Shown here one piece after another: positions 1 to 12,054 of a DNA stretch of 64,000 nt (position 1 is its first letter; every line of letters starts with the position of its first letter). The DNA lies in NCBI GenBank assembly GCA_963995505.1, contig OZ023180.1, positions 5,172,904 to 5,236,903 on the forward strand. The letters are read 5' to 3'. The notes under the pieces are model-generated. The model was given only the letters and a program-made list of their open reading frames with translations, was not told the DNA's origin and searched no databases. Made by a program: the position numbers and the translations under genes. The DNA comes from Hypericum androsaemum (lineage: Eukaryota; Streptophyta; Magnoliopsida; Malpighiales; Hypericaceae).

Positions 1-815
1 GTATGAGAGAGGGTTTGGAGTTTGGCATATCGATGGGCCCGAGACAAGTGGTTATTGAGTCAGATTGTTTACCCGTGGTGGTGGCATTCAGGAATTAGTT
101 GAGGGATAGAAGCGACCTTGCCATTATTGTTGAGGATGGAATACACCTAATGGAGCGGTTCGAGAGGGTCCTGATATCACATATTGGGAGAGATGGAAAC
201 AGGGTGGCCCACACACTAGCTAAGAAACAGATCAACTCAGGTGCAGCTCATGAGTTTTTCTCAGCCTCACCGTTCGAGGTGGCAACTGTCATCGAGTTTG
301 AGCAGTTCAGTGGGGGCTTAGGTGGCCAGGTAGGCTAGGTCTGGGGTGGGTTGGGGCCGTGGTGGGTTTGAGAGGACTTTTTTGGGTTTTGATTGGGGAA
401 TGGGTGTAAAAGGGGCAATACGTAGCATTCATTTCCATGCGGTGTTATCGCTATGTGCTCTTTTCCTAGTCTGATTTTTTCCCATTCGAGGTGGATTTTC
501 TGGATTAGGTTTTTAACAAGGCCAGCAGCTGCAACCTCCTTGGAGGAGAATGGTGCGTATTGATGGCTAGATCTAGGTGGGTAGTGTCTGCGTACTATTG
601 TACGTTTTTGGACCTCAGGAAGGGTAGTTTAGAGTAGTTTTCTTTTGTAGGGTCAGGCGGTGGGTGGTGGGCCTAGGTGGATAGTAACTCATGTGTGCTA
701 TTGTGCATAGGAGTGCCTAGGATCGTTTAGCTGTGAGCTGATTTGTATCCGTTATTCGATGTAATGGTCTTGCTTTTTATCAATGGAATGAATCTTTTGT
801 CCCGCAAAAAAAAAA
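1..815 (+). mobile_element. 3' end of an L1-like LINE (RNase H tail, 3' UTR, poly-A)
   Basis: The window opens inside a LINE. Positions 4-338 encode the end of an RNase H-like domain of the kind found at the C-terminus of plant L1 ORF2: an ESDC stretch, then SHIGRDGNRVAHTLAKK, the usual HxxREgNxxAdxLAk signature. An in-frame TAG at 96-98 interrupts it, so it is dead. A 3' UTR of about 460 bp follows, ending with an A-run at 806-815. The 5' part lies outside the window. Confidence 0.8.
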
Positions 816-879
816 TCACTAACACACACCCCCTAGAAGCTTATCATTACTGTCTGACAATTATGGTAATTGACAAAGG

Positions 880-888
880 ACACGTGGC
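880..888 (+). promoter_or_regulatory. G-box / ABRE-like motif upstream of GRP copy 1
   Basis: ACACGTGGC contains the CACGTG G-box core, the usual binding site of plant bZIP and bHLH factors. It lies about 260 bp upstream of the GRP copy 1 start codon, within a stretch conserved upstream of GRP copy 3 (44330-44338). Function is inferred from motif and conserved position only. Confidence 0.4.
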
Positions 889-1143
889 TCGTCGTTGATT
901 GCACAAGTCTTACAATTACTGTCTTAATTATTATGGTAATTGCCAAAAGATATTTGGTATAACGACATAAGGTGTAGAATAATTTAACAAAGATTCAAAT
1001 TTTAAATCCTGACAAAGTATAATTCTTGGCGTAAATAATTTACCTTTTCAAAAAAATTACTACGGTTGTTCTCTGCCTATTCGTCATTGCAAGAGTAAGC
1101 ATGAAAGCCACATGCACGCTGGACGTCTACGATTGGGTCAAAT

Positions 1144-1840
1144 ATGGCTTCCTCTAAGAATTTGTTTCTCGTGTTTTGTGCTGTTGTTGCTCTTGCTCTC
1201 CTAGTTTCTGCTGGTAAGTGCATGCATCAATTACGTAATATTATATTACCACAAAAAAAAAGGTAATATTATATTATTATATCTTATATCTTATATATTA
1301 AATGCATTATTTCTAACACATATTCATAAGTGATTTGTGGTAGTTCCAATACATCAGAGGTAACCTAACAATAATTTAAATCTAATTGATAAATAAATTA
1401 TTTTTTGAATTTGAATTATTTAAAATGTATTACAATCTCAATTTGGATGATAAAAATTTATAAGGGGCTTGACAACAAAGTTAAATCTCTACAAATTGGT
1501 AAAATAGATATATCCAATCATCTTATTATCTCTTTGAAAAAAATATGTAGTAGGCAACGCTGACTTCTGTCTTGGGCTATGGTTTCACTTTTCCTCGTAA
1601 TTACATTTTTTTAATAAACAATGCAGATGAAAGCAAAGCTGAGGGTGCGCCGTCGAGGGAGGCCACGGTGGCGGGAAAAGAGGATACAGTGGCGGCCACG
1701 GTGGCAGTTACCAGGGCGGCCACGGTGGCGGTTACCAGGGTAGACACGGTGGAGTTCACGGAGGATACGAGGGTGGACACGGTGGCGGACACGGAGGTGG
1801 ACGCGGCGGTGGGAGGAAGGGCTGCCCACATGGATGCTGA
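1144..1840 (+). pseudogene. Gly/His-rich GRP copy 1, frameshifted in exon 2
   Basis: Two-exon gene. Exon 1 (1144-1213) encodes a 23-residue signal peptide starting MASSKNLFLVFC and ending LLVSA. The intron (1214-1626) has intact GTAAGT and GCAG ends. Exon 2 encodes DESKAEG and then, relative to copy 3, lacks one T, so translation leaves the Gly/His frame. Without that loss the frame would read GGHGGG-type repeats to CPHGC and TGA at 1838-1840. The shifted frame stays open to TAG at 1863-1865 as a Val/Thr/Ala-rich chain. The copy also lacks the TATA box and 5' UTR of copies 2 and 4: the segment between CACGCTG and ACGATTGGG is missing. The family resembles shepherin/AtGRP-3-type secreted proteins. 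Probably non-functional unless the shifted peptide is used. Confidence 0.75.
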
Positions 1841-2048
1841 AGTGGGCCCACACGCTTGCTACTAGTTATTACATAAAGAGAGGATGTTCCAGTTGGTCTC
1901 TCTAGATTTGTCGTGTTGCGTTAATTAAGAACAGAAAATCTTAATGTAAAGTAATCAAGTTTTGGATGTTTGTATTAAATAAGGACTGCCACGGTGCCAC
2001 CACTATTATGGGAGTAGGATCTAATAGGATTTTGTGAGCTGTAGTGTG
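1841..2048 (+). other. 3' UTR / downstream flank of GRP copy 1
   Basis: This aligns by eye with 19221-19320 downstream of GRP copy 2 (shared AAATAAGGACTGCCAC). The match stops at the hAT insertion at 2049 and resumes at 5242, so the two parts were one continuous GRP 3' region. Confidence 0.6.
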
Positions 2049-2317
2049 TAGCGGTGAGCAAATGGTTCAAACTGGATCGATCCGATCTGAACCATGAGAA
2101 CTAAGAATCAAAAAGAGGAGAAAAATCATGTCCGAATCAATCCGATCAAGTTATGGATCCGGATCATAACTGAACCAAAAAATGGTTCCGATCCGATCCA
2201 GAACCGAGGACCAAAAAATCATGGTGAATAGACAATATACTGAAAAAAAATACTATGCATCTAAAAATTGAACTATGCAAAAATATGGTTTATAAATTGT
2301 AACTTCATCATGTCCTT

Positions 2318-4637
2318 TTTTTGGCGAAAGGAAACCTTTATTAAGAAAAGAAAAATAGTACACGAGAAGTCCTACGACCTACCCCACGCTGGTCCCACAT
2401 CCTGGGGAGTCAAAGGGGTGCGATCGTCTAATCAATAGACCAGAGGAGAGCCCAACAATTCTAAGTCCTACTCAGCTGAAAGCCACAAGTCGGGCAGTTG
2501 GAGTGACGCCTCCAGCCAATAGGCCAGAGTAATGTCGCCTATCAACTATCCCAGCTGAATCCATATGTCAGCAGTCTGGGTGGCCCACCACAAGATAATA
2601 GCCAAGTAAAGTACTGCCTATCCCCGCTAGCCTCGAGTCATCCCAAACAAGGGATCCTCCCCCCTACCCACTCAAAGGGACACACACACACACACACACA
2701 CACATACCCCGCACACCTAAAGTGCATGGTTGCAGCCAGTGGCCTCATCAAAACCCCATCGACGCCACCCAACGGGGAAAGGAGTACACACTGATAACAC
2801 TGCACGGTCCTAGGGGAGTTGTCATGAAGAGAAACAGTAGAAAGGCATCGGCATCAAGTCCCGACCGATGTGCTTCAGCAGATGAGTTGGCATATTCGGC
2901 CACCAACCCTCTTCCTGCAACTTAGATAACGCATCCAGAGCAGCATTGCCCTCTCGAAATATATGCGTTACCTGAAAGTGCATGTTTCTGAGGTTGTCCT
3001 GGACCCGCAGCCAATGATTTCTGAACTGCCACGGAACCTTCACATGTCTAAAATGAAATAATTGAAACACGTAAGCGGAATCCATTTCCAACCAGAACTG
3101 TCTCTAGCCATAAAGATGGGCCGCCTCCACTGCCATTAAAGTGGCTACCAACTCGGCTTCATAGTCAAAGGCCACGCCCATCTGATGAACAAAGTAGCCT
3201 GCACAAACCCCGTATGGTTCCTGAACACTCTACAAAATGGCTTCTGAAAAAGTGAATTCCACCATCAAATGATCTAAACTCTCAGAACCTGCAAAACAGA
3301 TAGACGGACTGGTAAAACTCCTTCTTCGTAGGGCCTCATAAGTTGGGAGGCACCTATGAATCGCCCCTAGAGAAGCATAGACCTGCGAGCCAGAATAAAC
3401 TTTTCCCAAATCCAGAAGCCCCATTTTACCGAAGGAGAAGATGGCCGAAGATGATCATATGCCGCCTTAGAGGTAAGCTGCCCATCAACCGAATGCCTCC
3501 ATATTACTCGATCACTACCCTGGGGGCCCAGGGTGTACCTTCGAATGTCATTCATAATTTCAGGCCACTCCTCTAAAAAGTCTTTATGTATCCGCCACCT
3601 ACCATTAGCCCAGTATGCCGACACCAGGTATTTGCAGTAACTCCTCATGTGCTCCAAAATGCCCATCCGACCTGCAATCACATAACTCAGCTAGTTGTCT
3701 AGCCAGAAATTAGCATTCGAATCCTCACCAACTTGTCTAAGCGATGAGTCCCTAATATTCTCAAAGCAGTGTCGAAACCCTTTGGAAACTGATGAAATAT
3801 AAGCCCGAGTGGTTTGTGTATTGCTACAGTAAAAGTGGTCTCTGAAAACCTCAAGGTAAGCTGTCTGGCCATATAAAATGTCCCAAGAGAGACGGTGCAA
3901 GAAAGCCAGGTTCATCCGGGCCAAAGAGCGGAGGCTCAGCCCGCCCTCCTTCTTAGGAGCGCACACTCTAGCCCAAGAGACGGTGCAAGAACCCTATTTT
4001 TGGATGTCCCCTGTCCAGGCAAAATTCTTCATATAAGATTCCAAACGCTTGAGCAACGTGTTTGGCCACCTGTAGACCATCATGGAATGCGTGAGAGTGC
4101 CTTGGATTACCGACTGGACCAAGCAAACTTGACCTGCCATAGAAAGGGAGGCACCCTTCCACTTTGCAAATTTTACGATAATATCATCTGTCAGCCCCTG
4201 TATAAAACGTCGCCTAGGAGAGCCAACAAACAAGGGAATGCCCAGATAGACAAAAGGCAAAGTCCCCTCCGAGATGCCAATGATAGGCTGCAGTCTATTA
4301 CGCACACCTCTACTCATTTTTGAGCCAAAATAGACCCTTGACTTTTGAAGATTATAATGCTGTCCTGAGTTGCCTGCAGTAGCCTTACAGAAAACAATAA
4401 CATCATCAGTATAAAGTAAATAAGAGGGGAACATAACCCTTCGCCCCGCCTTGAAGCCAATTAGCTCGCCTCCGGCTGCAGCCTCCTGAAGACGCTTACT
4501 AAACACCTCCTCAACTGCCACAAAAAGAAAGGGGGATAGTGGATCCCCTTGCCTAACGCCCCTCGAACGTCCAAAATAACCAACTGGAGATCTATTCAGA
4601 AGAATCGAAAGCTTGGCTAAACCCAAAACTTCACGAA
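2318..4637 (-). mobile_element. 5'-truncated L1-like LINE nested in the hAT element
   Basis: A minus-strand LINE of 2.3 kb. An 18-bp target-site duplication flanks it, TAACTTCATCATGTCCTT at 2300-2317 and the same with one mismatch at 4638-4655. Coding remnants in order are: end of the RT domain (3994-4626, with GVRQGDPLSPFLF and a YLLYTDD where YxxYADD is usual), an RT/thumb part (3691-3966), a zf-RVT-like part (3367-3681) and RNase H (2822-3091). Frames are broken between these blocks. The minus-strand poly-A appears as a T-run near 2316-2322. A truncated, dead insertion younger than the hAT copy that holds it. Confidence 0.88.
2680..2704. repeat. (CA)n microsatellite in a LINE 3' region
   Basis: About 12 CA units in a row inside the nested LINE's 3' part. 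Likely polymorphic in length; no other role seen. Confidence 0.9.
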
Positions 4638-5414
4638 TAACTTCATTATGTCCTTGAAAATATAAACTTCAAATTTCTCTATGAACCCATAGCGGGATAA
4701 ATAAATGCCTAAAAAAACCATCTATCAATATAAAAAAATTGTGCATCTAAAAGACTAAAATTTCTATGCCACTTATTAATTAAATGCTGATGTTTAATAA
4801 ATACTATAATACTAGATATTTGACGTATGGTGTGGAACTTCATTATCGTTCAACTCCACCATCAACAATGATCTAGAGGAAGTATCCAATGAAGCATGAG
4901 TAAACAAGCAGTATAAAATTGTATATTAGATATTTACAACAATAATAATTTATGATGAAAATAATAAATTATCATGTTGCGAAAAAATTGATAAAATCTA
5001 AGAAATGGCCGGTACTATTTATATAGGTTAGGCCCAACGCTAGTCTAGTAATTTAATGAAAAAATTACGGTTTGGTCTGAATCTTTATGGTTCTCTGCAA
5101 AAAGATCTGGACCACAATCGGGAACTCTTTTTTAGACAAACAAAGAACCAATCCGAACTAATTTATTTTGAATAGATTTTTTTGGTTCGGTTCAGATTGA
5201 TTCTATAGTTCTTGATTTTTTTTCTCACCCCTAGTAGTGTGTACTTCCATTGTTAGGGTCATTTAGTCCAATTAATTGCTGGTATCTTGTTTATTGACAA
5301 TAAATACGTGGTTTTATTATTCTTTTGCATACACCTTCATATACATTAATGACCACTGATTATGAATTGAGGATGGTTGCATCCTGTAAATCAAGACGAA
5401 CTTTTTTTTCAAAT

Positions 5415-6158
5415 TTTTTTTAGGTAAATGGATTAAATTTTATAAATGATAATAATTACAAACAAGAAAGATAGACAAGACTAATCCCTCATGCGCAAAG
5501 TGTTTAGTTACAATAGAAGGTCTTGGTGGCCTAAGTCCAAGATAGAATTGGACCAACGTAGCCACTCGTGAATCCGAATTAGAACAGTATGAATAGGAAA
5601 CTCCCGGTTGCATCTCTCGCCGTAGAAGATTGTATAATTCTTCGTGAACCAAATACCCCAAATAATAGCGCCAAATAACACAAACCAAACCTTCTTATTC
5701 ATGCCCCCATTAATTAGATCCATCCATTGATCCATATGCAAGGCTAAGTGCACATCCGGACACCAACTAGCACTGATGCACCGTACAAAATAATTCCAGA
5801 TAGCCCGAGAAAATTCACAAGAGAGGAGCAGATGGTTAATGGACTCATCATTATTGCCACAAATAGGGCCAAGAGCGTCCCAAGGCATAAGAGAACCCCT
5901 TCGGATCAAGGAATCTCTCGTCTGCAGCCTTCCTTTCAAGGTGATCCAGAGGAAACACTTGATTTTGATGAGAATATTTCCCATCCAGATCCATAGTGCG
6001 ACCGAGCACAACAAGCCATCTGAGGACCTGGAGTAGAACTTCTTCTTCAAGGCGCCAATGGAGAATACGTTATCACCTTGAAAGTTCCATTCGATTGCAT
6101 AGGGTGGGTCGAGAGCTCCCAATTCCAGCCCCCCGTAGCAGACTAAGCACATGAGGAC
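5415..6158 (-). mobile_element. 5'-truncated L1-like LINE tail (zf-RVT region)
   Basis: The minus-strand frame 5508-6152 encodes the zinc-binding RT-associated region seen near the end of plant L1 ORF2: KCFLWITLKGRLQTRDSL, then GPICGNNDESINHLLLSC. The element is flanked by a direct repeat of CTTTTTTTTCAAAT (5401-5414; 7 Ts at about 6159-6171), read as the target-site duplication. It is inserted in DNA that aligns with the GRP copy 2 downstream flank. Confidence 0.8.
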
Positions 6159-6171
6159 CTTTTTTTCAAAT

Positions 6172-6881
6172 GATCTAGTATTCGAACAATTTTTTTATAA
6201 GATAATGTTTTACTCTTGGTTATATTTCTACGGATTGAAACTTTATCCCGTCAATTTATGCTGAACTTATGCCCTTATATCAAATGCATTTATTAGTATT
6301 GAGGATTTCAATTTTCAAATAGTGTTAAGCTACTATCCATCAAATTTTATCACTTCATATTCATTTACAAATGACACCCCCGCAAAAATTTATAAATGAC
6401 ACCGCTTCGATTTCAATCGTGTGGACCATGAAAATGCCCAATCCCTCATCTATTCTCTGAATGTGACTGCAATTAAGAGAAGCACGACACTCCTGATAAA
6501 AGATAACGTAGTGGTTTAAAAAGGTTATCTTTTTTTAGAGGTAAAAATAAATTCATTATTCTAGGATAAGTACACCATACGCCCAATCCGCTTAAGGCAA
6601 GCGAAAACAAGCAATCACTATGTACAGTAAGTACCCCGGTGCTCTTCTAACCCACCCCGTAATATACCCTATATTGTTCTGAACCCTTGTATGAAAGATA
6701 TAAGATTACGGTCGTGGACTTCAGTAAATAAATCAATCATGGAAAAAACCTCTTGGAAAAAACTCATGATATGAAAAAGAGTACTCCGATATCACCAACT
6801 CTAGCTATAAAAAAAACATAAAAATATCCAAATCTAAGCCCATACCCATTTCACCACTACAATTCTTTTCAACCATCAACA
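6172..6881. other. Gene-free stretch with a possible LINE 3' tail
   Basis: AT-rich, no usable reading frame. From about 6527 a T-run followed by AGGTAAAAATAAATTCATTA looks like the reversed 3' end of an L1-like LINE, and that tail seems to continue beyond the solo LTR. No gene found. Confidence 0.4.
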
Positions 6882-7702
6882 TGTTGGAAAATTGGATTTT
6901 TAATCCAACGAGGAGGTTGGCCAAATAAAAATTTATGTTAGGCTTCAGCCTAAGAGATTAGTTAGAAAGAGTTTTCTAATTAAATATAATCTCTGAAGAA
7001 CTTTAGCTAATGTAGGTCACACCAATTAGTTTTGGGTGCTAATATGATCAATGCGTAATACATTGAGAAAGTTTCGTAATGATGAATGACACTTGCGAAA
7101 AAATCAATTCTCGGTGTGGATGAAAATTGGCTTCGAAGTGATGTAGATTTTACCACTCGTCATGAATTCAAGATTTATGACTCCGGTAACCGCTCATTTA
7201 TTGATCATGATTAATAGGGAGATTTAATGACCGCCGTTTAATGGGGTCCCAAAACCTCCCTATACGAGGGGACCTCCTCCTCTCATTTTAAACACACCAA
7301 AACTCACAAAGTTTTACTCTCCTCTCTCTCCCTTAGCATAGGTATTCTCATTTTCATAGTGTCGGAGTTTGAAAGCTACTAAAAGTTTGAAAGGTGTACA
7401 ATAGTGCTTTCTATTGCACTCGTGATTGTGCGTTGTATCTTGGGAACTCTCTTATTTAAGGAGGCCTAAAGCTAGAAGGCGGGTAATAAGAGTTCAAGGG
7501 CACACGGCTTGCTGTGGCCTCATCCAGGATTAAACTCAAAGTTTGTGATATTCAAAAAGTGGACTCAAATGCGATCTCCAAGAAGACAGTATTTTTACAC
7601 TTTGCTTAAAGTGTGATTGTAACCATTCTCTTACTCTTCTCGATTATTTTGCTTACGTTTTATATACGTGTTCAATTTATAATTTACTAACATTTTCCAA
7701 CA
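6882..7702. mobile_element. Solo LTR of an LTR retrotransposon
   Basis: The sequence starts TGTTGGAAAAT and ends ATTTTCCAACA, a perfect 11-bp terminal inverted pair with the canonical TG...CA ends. A perfect 5-bp duplication CAACA flanks it (6877-6881, 7703-7707). No internal retrotransposon sequence is present, so it is a solo LTR of 821 bp left by LTR-LTR recombination. Superfamily cannot be assigned. Confidence 0.88.
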
Positions 7703-7707
7703 CAACA

Positions 7708-10108
7708 TTCCTTCAACCAGTCGCGCCCAAATAGAGACTGACATCCTGGTAACATAATTCCCTAAAAACAAAAAAGTTACTGTTCTTTGAAAAAATATCA
7801 ATTACGTTTACATAGCATCTTTGATAAAGATTTGATAATGGTAGAATAGTCATAATATTAAAAGACCGCATCATTTTTTGTAAGTAATTGTTGTATTAAC
7901 TCCATACCTAAAATATATGCACATAGTTACAGGTAACTATAATCATCATAGTTCACCTAGTCACCTTAGTGAATCTAGATAAAAAATTAAATATAGACCC
8001 TTTAGATCAAATATTGAATTGGACCAAAATAATAATTCTTCCAAAATATATTGGGATTGTTAAATTGCTATTAATGATCGGTTAAAAAAGTCTTATGTAA
8101 TAGATCAATAAAGTATACCTCATTTTCTGATAAACATTTTTAAAAAAACTCCAAGATTAGGTAGCCTTCTTGAAAAGTTGAGATGATGTATGTATTGTAG
8201 AGATAGCTCTATACTGTCTATTCTCTATGAACCTTGCAACTATGGCGTTTTTCTTGTTTTGCAATAAAATATGTTGTAAAAAAACCATTTTTTTCGGAAT
8301 AGACAATTTCTTATCTAACAAAAATTGTACAATTTTTTTTGAAAGATAATTATTATTAACACTTAATATAGTATATTCACTACCATACCTCGTAGGGTTG
8401 CGACTGCGGGTCTTGTCAAAAAGAAATTAAACAATTTCTTCCTAACATAATTAAGTCAATTAACATGACATAAGTAATCCTAAAAGTGTTCGTAAGAGAA
8501 AGACAATTAATAATTTTTGTTAGATAAGAAACCATATACTGCGATATTATTCTTTAGTTAGTATTATTTTAATGTCTTATTATCGGATAACTTGCAATTA
8601 ATAATTCTATTCAAGTATATTCATAGCATCCCATTTGAATAATAACTGAAATTACAATACTTTGAATAATAACTGAAATACGTAATAGTGATTTTCAAAC
8701 TAAGATATTTTAAATTTCAATGAAACATTTGAACTTCCCAAAAATAGAAAGAGAAACGGGTCTCTTCACGTTGTCATGTATATGGACGACGAATGACCTA
8801 GGAGCCGCGAATCCTAAATCCAAATGGGTTTCATTTGTCATGTAGTTAGTACGACAACTTATCTTATTTTATTTTTTAGAGATCGGTAAGTTGATCTCCT
8901 GTTTTTTTAGAAATAGAAAAAAAACTTGCCCTCTTTGTCACGTCTTTCAGCGGAGGTACTCCTTAGTTTGCTCTTTGCTTCCTTAGAAGTATGTGACGAT
9001 GTTTTTAGTGAGGAGCTTACGTCTGAGGCATGGCGATTGACAATTTTTATGGGCATATCTTGAGAGGAAGACACATCTGCGATACTCCAGACGCTCAAGT
9101 CAATTACTCAAGGGCCTATTCGGTCCCTTCTTTTTGACCCTCACTAACTTTTTTTCCTTATCTTTGGTGTGATTAGGGGAGATTTGTACTTTTGTTGAGG
9201 TTGTTTGGGATTATGCTAGATAGATCTTATCTTTGTTTTCGCTTAGATAGGTATCTATCTAGTACTTTGGTGCCCGGGATTGGTACGCTTCATACATTCC
9301 GATGTAATTATCTTTATAATTATCTTTTGGTGGATTCAATACATTTTACTTATCGAAAAAAATTATTTGGGAGAAAAAGAATGCACAATATTTTTTAGAA
9401 TTCCGAATTTAGACCAACTTGTTTAAGTTTTGTTTTAGAAAAAGCTTTTCATTTGTCAAAAAAGAAAGGGACTATCACGGCCGGGGGCAGCTGACTCGCT
9501 GATCAATTACTGGAGTTGCTATTAGACTATTTTTGACAAGTGAAGTAATATATTCCTCAAAAAATGTCCACAAAGAACGGTTACACTTATTGCACCAAGA
9601 GTGTCGTATGTTAAGTACCAGATAAATGATATTAGACGACCACAATGATATATGCTATTAAAATATTAAGAGAGTGACTTGTAGACAAAGATACACAATA
9701 CTCGGTTCTTTAAAAACTTTTTACTATAGAATTGAGTACAATCGATTCTCTTATTTAGAATGTTACCGTCTGAATGATGTCTTTGACTATCTTAAAATTT
9801 GAAACCAAGACTTGTAAGAAATTAATATCTTTATAATTTGGACCAATTCTTATGACAACACTCAATTTTAAATATGAGAAATTCAAAAAATAAATTATTG
9901 AGTCGGTGTATCGGATAGCTATAGACAGTAGACACTTGTCGACGGACACGTATACGAAGTCCAAAATTGCAATTTACGCATCCAAGTATTATCCCTTTCT
10001 TGTGTGGCCTTTACATATTAATTAAATAATTACGACTTATATATGATAGCTAAAAGAAGGTACGTCCTTTCATTTTCAGATTGTCCAAAAACCCAGATTA
10101 TGAGCTGT
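7708..10108. other. Gene-free AT-rich spacer with two LINE 3' tails
   Basis: No convincing gene. A likely LINE 3' tail ends in an A-run near 8278-8284 after GCAATAAAATATGTTG. A second, about 9100-9365, ends TTTTACTTATCGAAAAAAA, a typical plant L1 terminus. From about 9940 the sequence matches 43390-43600 upstream of GRP copy 3 and marks the start of the repeated GRP unit. Confidence 0.5.
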
Positions 10109-10116
10109 ATCACGTG

Positions 10117-10876
10117 TAGGGATGAGCAAATTATCCAGTATCTGATATTCGAATTCAATATCTGAAAAAAAATTAGATTCGGATAATTTTGTATTCAGAT
10201 TTGGATTATTCAAAATTTTTAATTCGAATTTGAATAGTCAAATTATAAATTTAGATTATTCGAATATCCGAAATATAAGACTAAATTAAAATATGCTTGA
10301 TATGGGCTTGTGAGTTGGGTTGAGTATGTATTAATTTAGACCAAACATATCTACTGAGAAGCTGTCCTCTTGAATAACTAGTCCCTGCCTACCGAATTTA
10401 ATTAGAGCAAACCCTAAAAAATTTCTAGCCGCTCACCTCTTTGTGACCTCGTATTAGATTGTGCACTGTGTTAGTTCCTAATAAAGATATTGGTATGCAA
10501 ATGATTTTGTTTTGGATTTCACCTCTTGGGTCTTGGATTGTAAGCTTTGTGTTAGTTTCTATTCATTGTTTTTATTTTCTTTGAAGTTTCTAGTTCTGGT
10601 GGTTATAATTTTCAGAAAATTTCTTTGGATATATTGAACGCTCCTCTTCGAAGTTTCTTGTGCTGAGTTTAGTCGATCTTTTGGTTGCTGTGATTTTGTT
10701 TATTTTTTAAAATTTGGATAATTCGGATTATCCGAATTCGTAACCGAAATAATTTTAGATTTTGGATAATTCGTTACTCGGATTCAGATTCGGATCGAGA
10801 AATAGTAACGTCAGATATTTCGGATAATGAGAAATTAAGATAATTCGGATTCGGATTATCCGAATGGTCACCCCAA
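10117..10876. mobile_element. Non-autonomous hAT element
   Basis: The left end TAGGGATGAGCAAATTATCC pairs imperfectly with the right end GGATTATCC...TCACCCCAA. Perfect 8-bp duplications ATCACGTG lie at 10109-10116 and 10877-10884. The interior is rich in short CGGATTATCCGAAT-type palindromes and has no transposase frame. The equivalent place in the 43.5-kb unit lacks this element, so it inserted after the units separated. Confidence 0.87.
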
Positions 10877-10960
10877 ATCACGTGCATTTATATTATTCAC
10901 AACCCGCGTGGATTGGGTCCGAAGTGAAGGGGCCATTACGGACCGTTTGAACTGAAGGAC

Positions 10961-11087
10961 CGATAATGGCATGCCCCGATTCTGACAATGGCATGCCCCG
11001 ATTACGACACTGACATGCCCGGTTATTGAAAATGGCCCGTGTGTTATGACAATGGCATGCCCAGTTATCGATAATGGCATGTCGGTG
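10961..11087. repeat. Degenerate ~21-bp minisatellite (AATGGCATGCCC units)
   Basis: About six imperfect units of the form GAYAATGGCATGCCCCGATT run in tandem. A related block lies at 45115-45205, fused directly to exon 2 of GRP copy 3. The reading frames across it are repeat artefacts. Confidence 0.65.
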
Positions 11088-11640
11088 ATTCCCTGTCACG
11101 CGCGCAGATTTTTTCCATTTTTGTCCCTGTATTTTAATTTTTTTGCAAAAAAATTCCTCTTGTCCTTCAGCCCAAACAATTCAGAATGGGCTCATTCCAG
11201 ACCCAATCCAAACCCATAACACCAAAAAAAAAAGTTGCCCACAATATTAAGTTGCCGCACCACATACAATTGAGTGTGAGCAGCTGTATTGACTTAATTA
11301 TTTGTTTATTTTTTTTTGCCCAATTTTTTAAAAATAATTATATAATTTTTGTTTGCAAATTTGCATGATAAACTTGACCCACAAGAAAATTAAATAATTT
11401 AAAACTATTTTTTAATAATTAGATTAACTAATCTCACATTTAGATAACCAAATATTGGTCTTCTTTTTCAAACAAATATAAGTGACCGACCTTTTCTTCT
11501 AATATTAAAATTTTCAGATCTTAACTTAAATAGAGAGATTTTATTCGTTCACTTGATTTGGGTGGATTTGCTAGAATAATTAAGTCAAATCATGATGAAA
11601 CGTGTCTGCAGATTTTATCAAATGTACAGTTTGCGAAATG
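11088..11640. other. GRP-unit spacer
   Basis: No gene. The segment recurs at about 45210-45740 and in part at 46871-47085 (shared TTGAGTGTGAGCAGCTGTAT), so it belongs to the tandemly repeated GRP unit. Confidence 0.6.
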
Positions 11641-12054
11641 GAAGTGAATTTGGTCCTAGATGTATAAAACACTCAAGGACCGTTCTGGGAGATAAAATAG
11701 TTCACGATGTTATGATAGAATGATTCGCTCAATTATGATAAAATGATTTCACGGAACCGTCCCGAAAAAATTTGGACCACTCCCGGGATAAAAAGGGTTG
11801 GATAAAATAGTTCGCCCAGTTATGATAGAATGGTTCGTCCAATTATGATGGAATGGTTCGTCCAATTATGATGAAATAGTTTGCCTAATTATGAATAAAT
11901 AGTTTTACGGGTAAAAGGAGTTAGATAAAATAGTTCGCTCAGTTATGATAAAATAGTTTGTTCAATTATGATATAAAATAGTTCGTTCAATTATGATAAA
12001 TTGTTTGCTTTTCAAATTTATAATGAAAAAGTACCAAATCTGGTCCCCGCCAAA
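11641..12054. mobile_element. MITE-like element with internal ~25-bp tandem repeats (copy a)
   Basis: The ends are inverted versions of a (G)AATTTGGTCC / GGACCAGATTTGG motif. The interior is a degenerate tandem array of ATAAAATAGTTCGCTCAGTT-like units. Related copies lie at 25981, 43601, 45742 and 54685. No coding capacity. Class not assigned because the terminal duplication is unclear. Confidence 0.55.

Larger units (their letters stand above)
2049..5233. mobile_element. Non-autonomous hAT element holding a nested LINE
   Basis: The ends are TAGCGGTGAGCAAA and, inverted, the complement of TTCTCACCCCTA, matching the plant hAT consensus TAGGGGTGAGCAAA. A perfect 8-bp target-site duplication GTAGTGTG flanks it (2041-2048 and 5234-5241), as expected for hAT. 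Without the nested LINE the element is about 850 bp and has no transposase. It sits in the 3' flank of GRP copy 1, which resumes at 5242 with sequence matching copy 2. Confidence 0.88.

Noticed and set aside
10868..11099. Two minus-strand frames of about 70 residues with repeated HAI/ITGH motifs
   Set aside because: Both arise from the minisatellite read in different frames; no start context or homologue is recognised.
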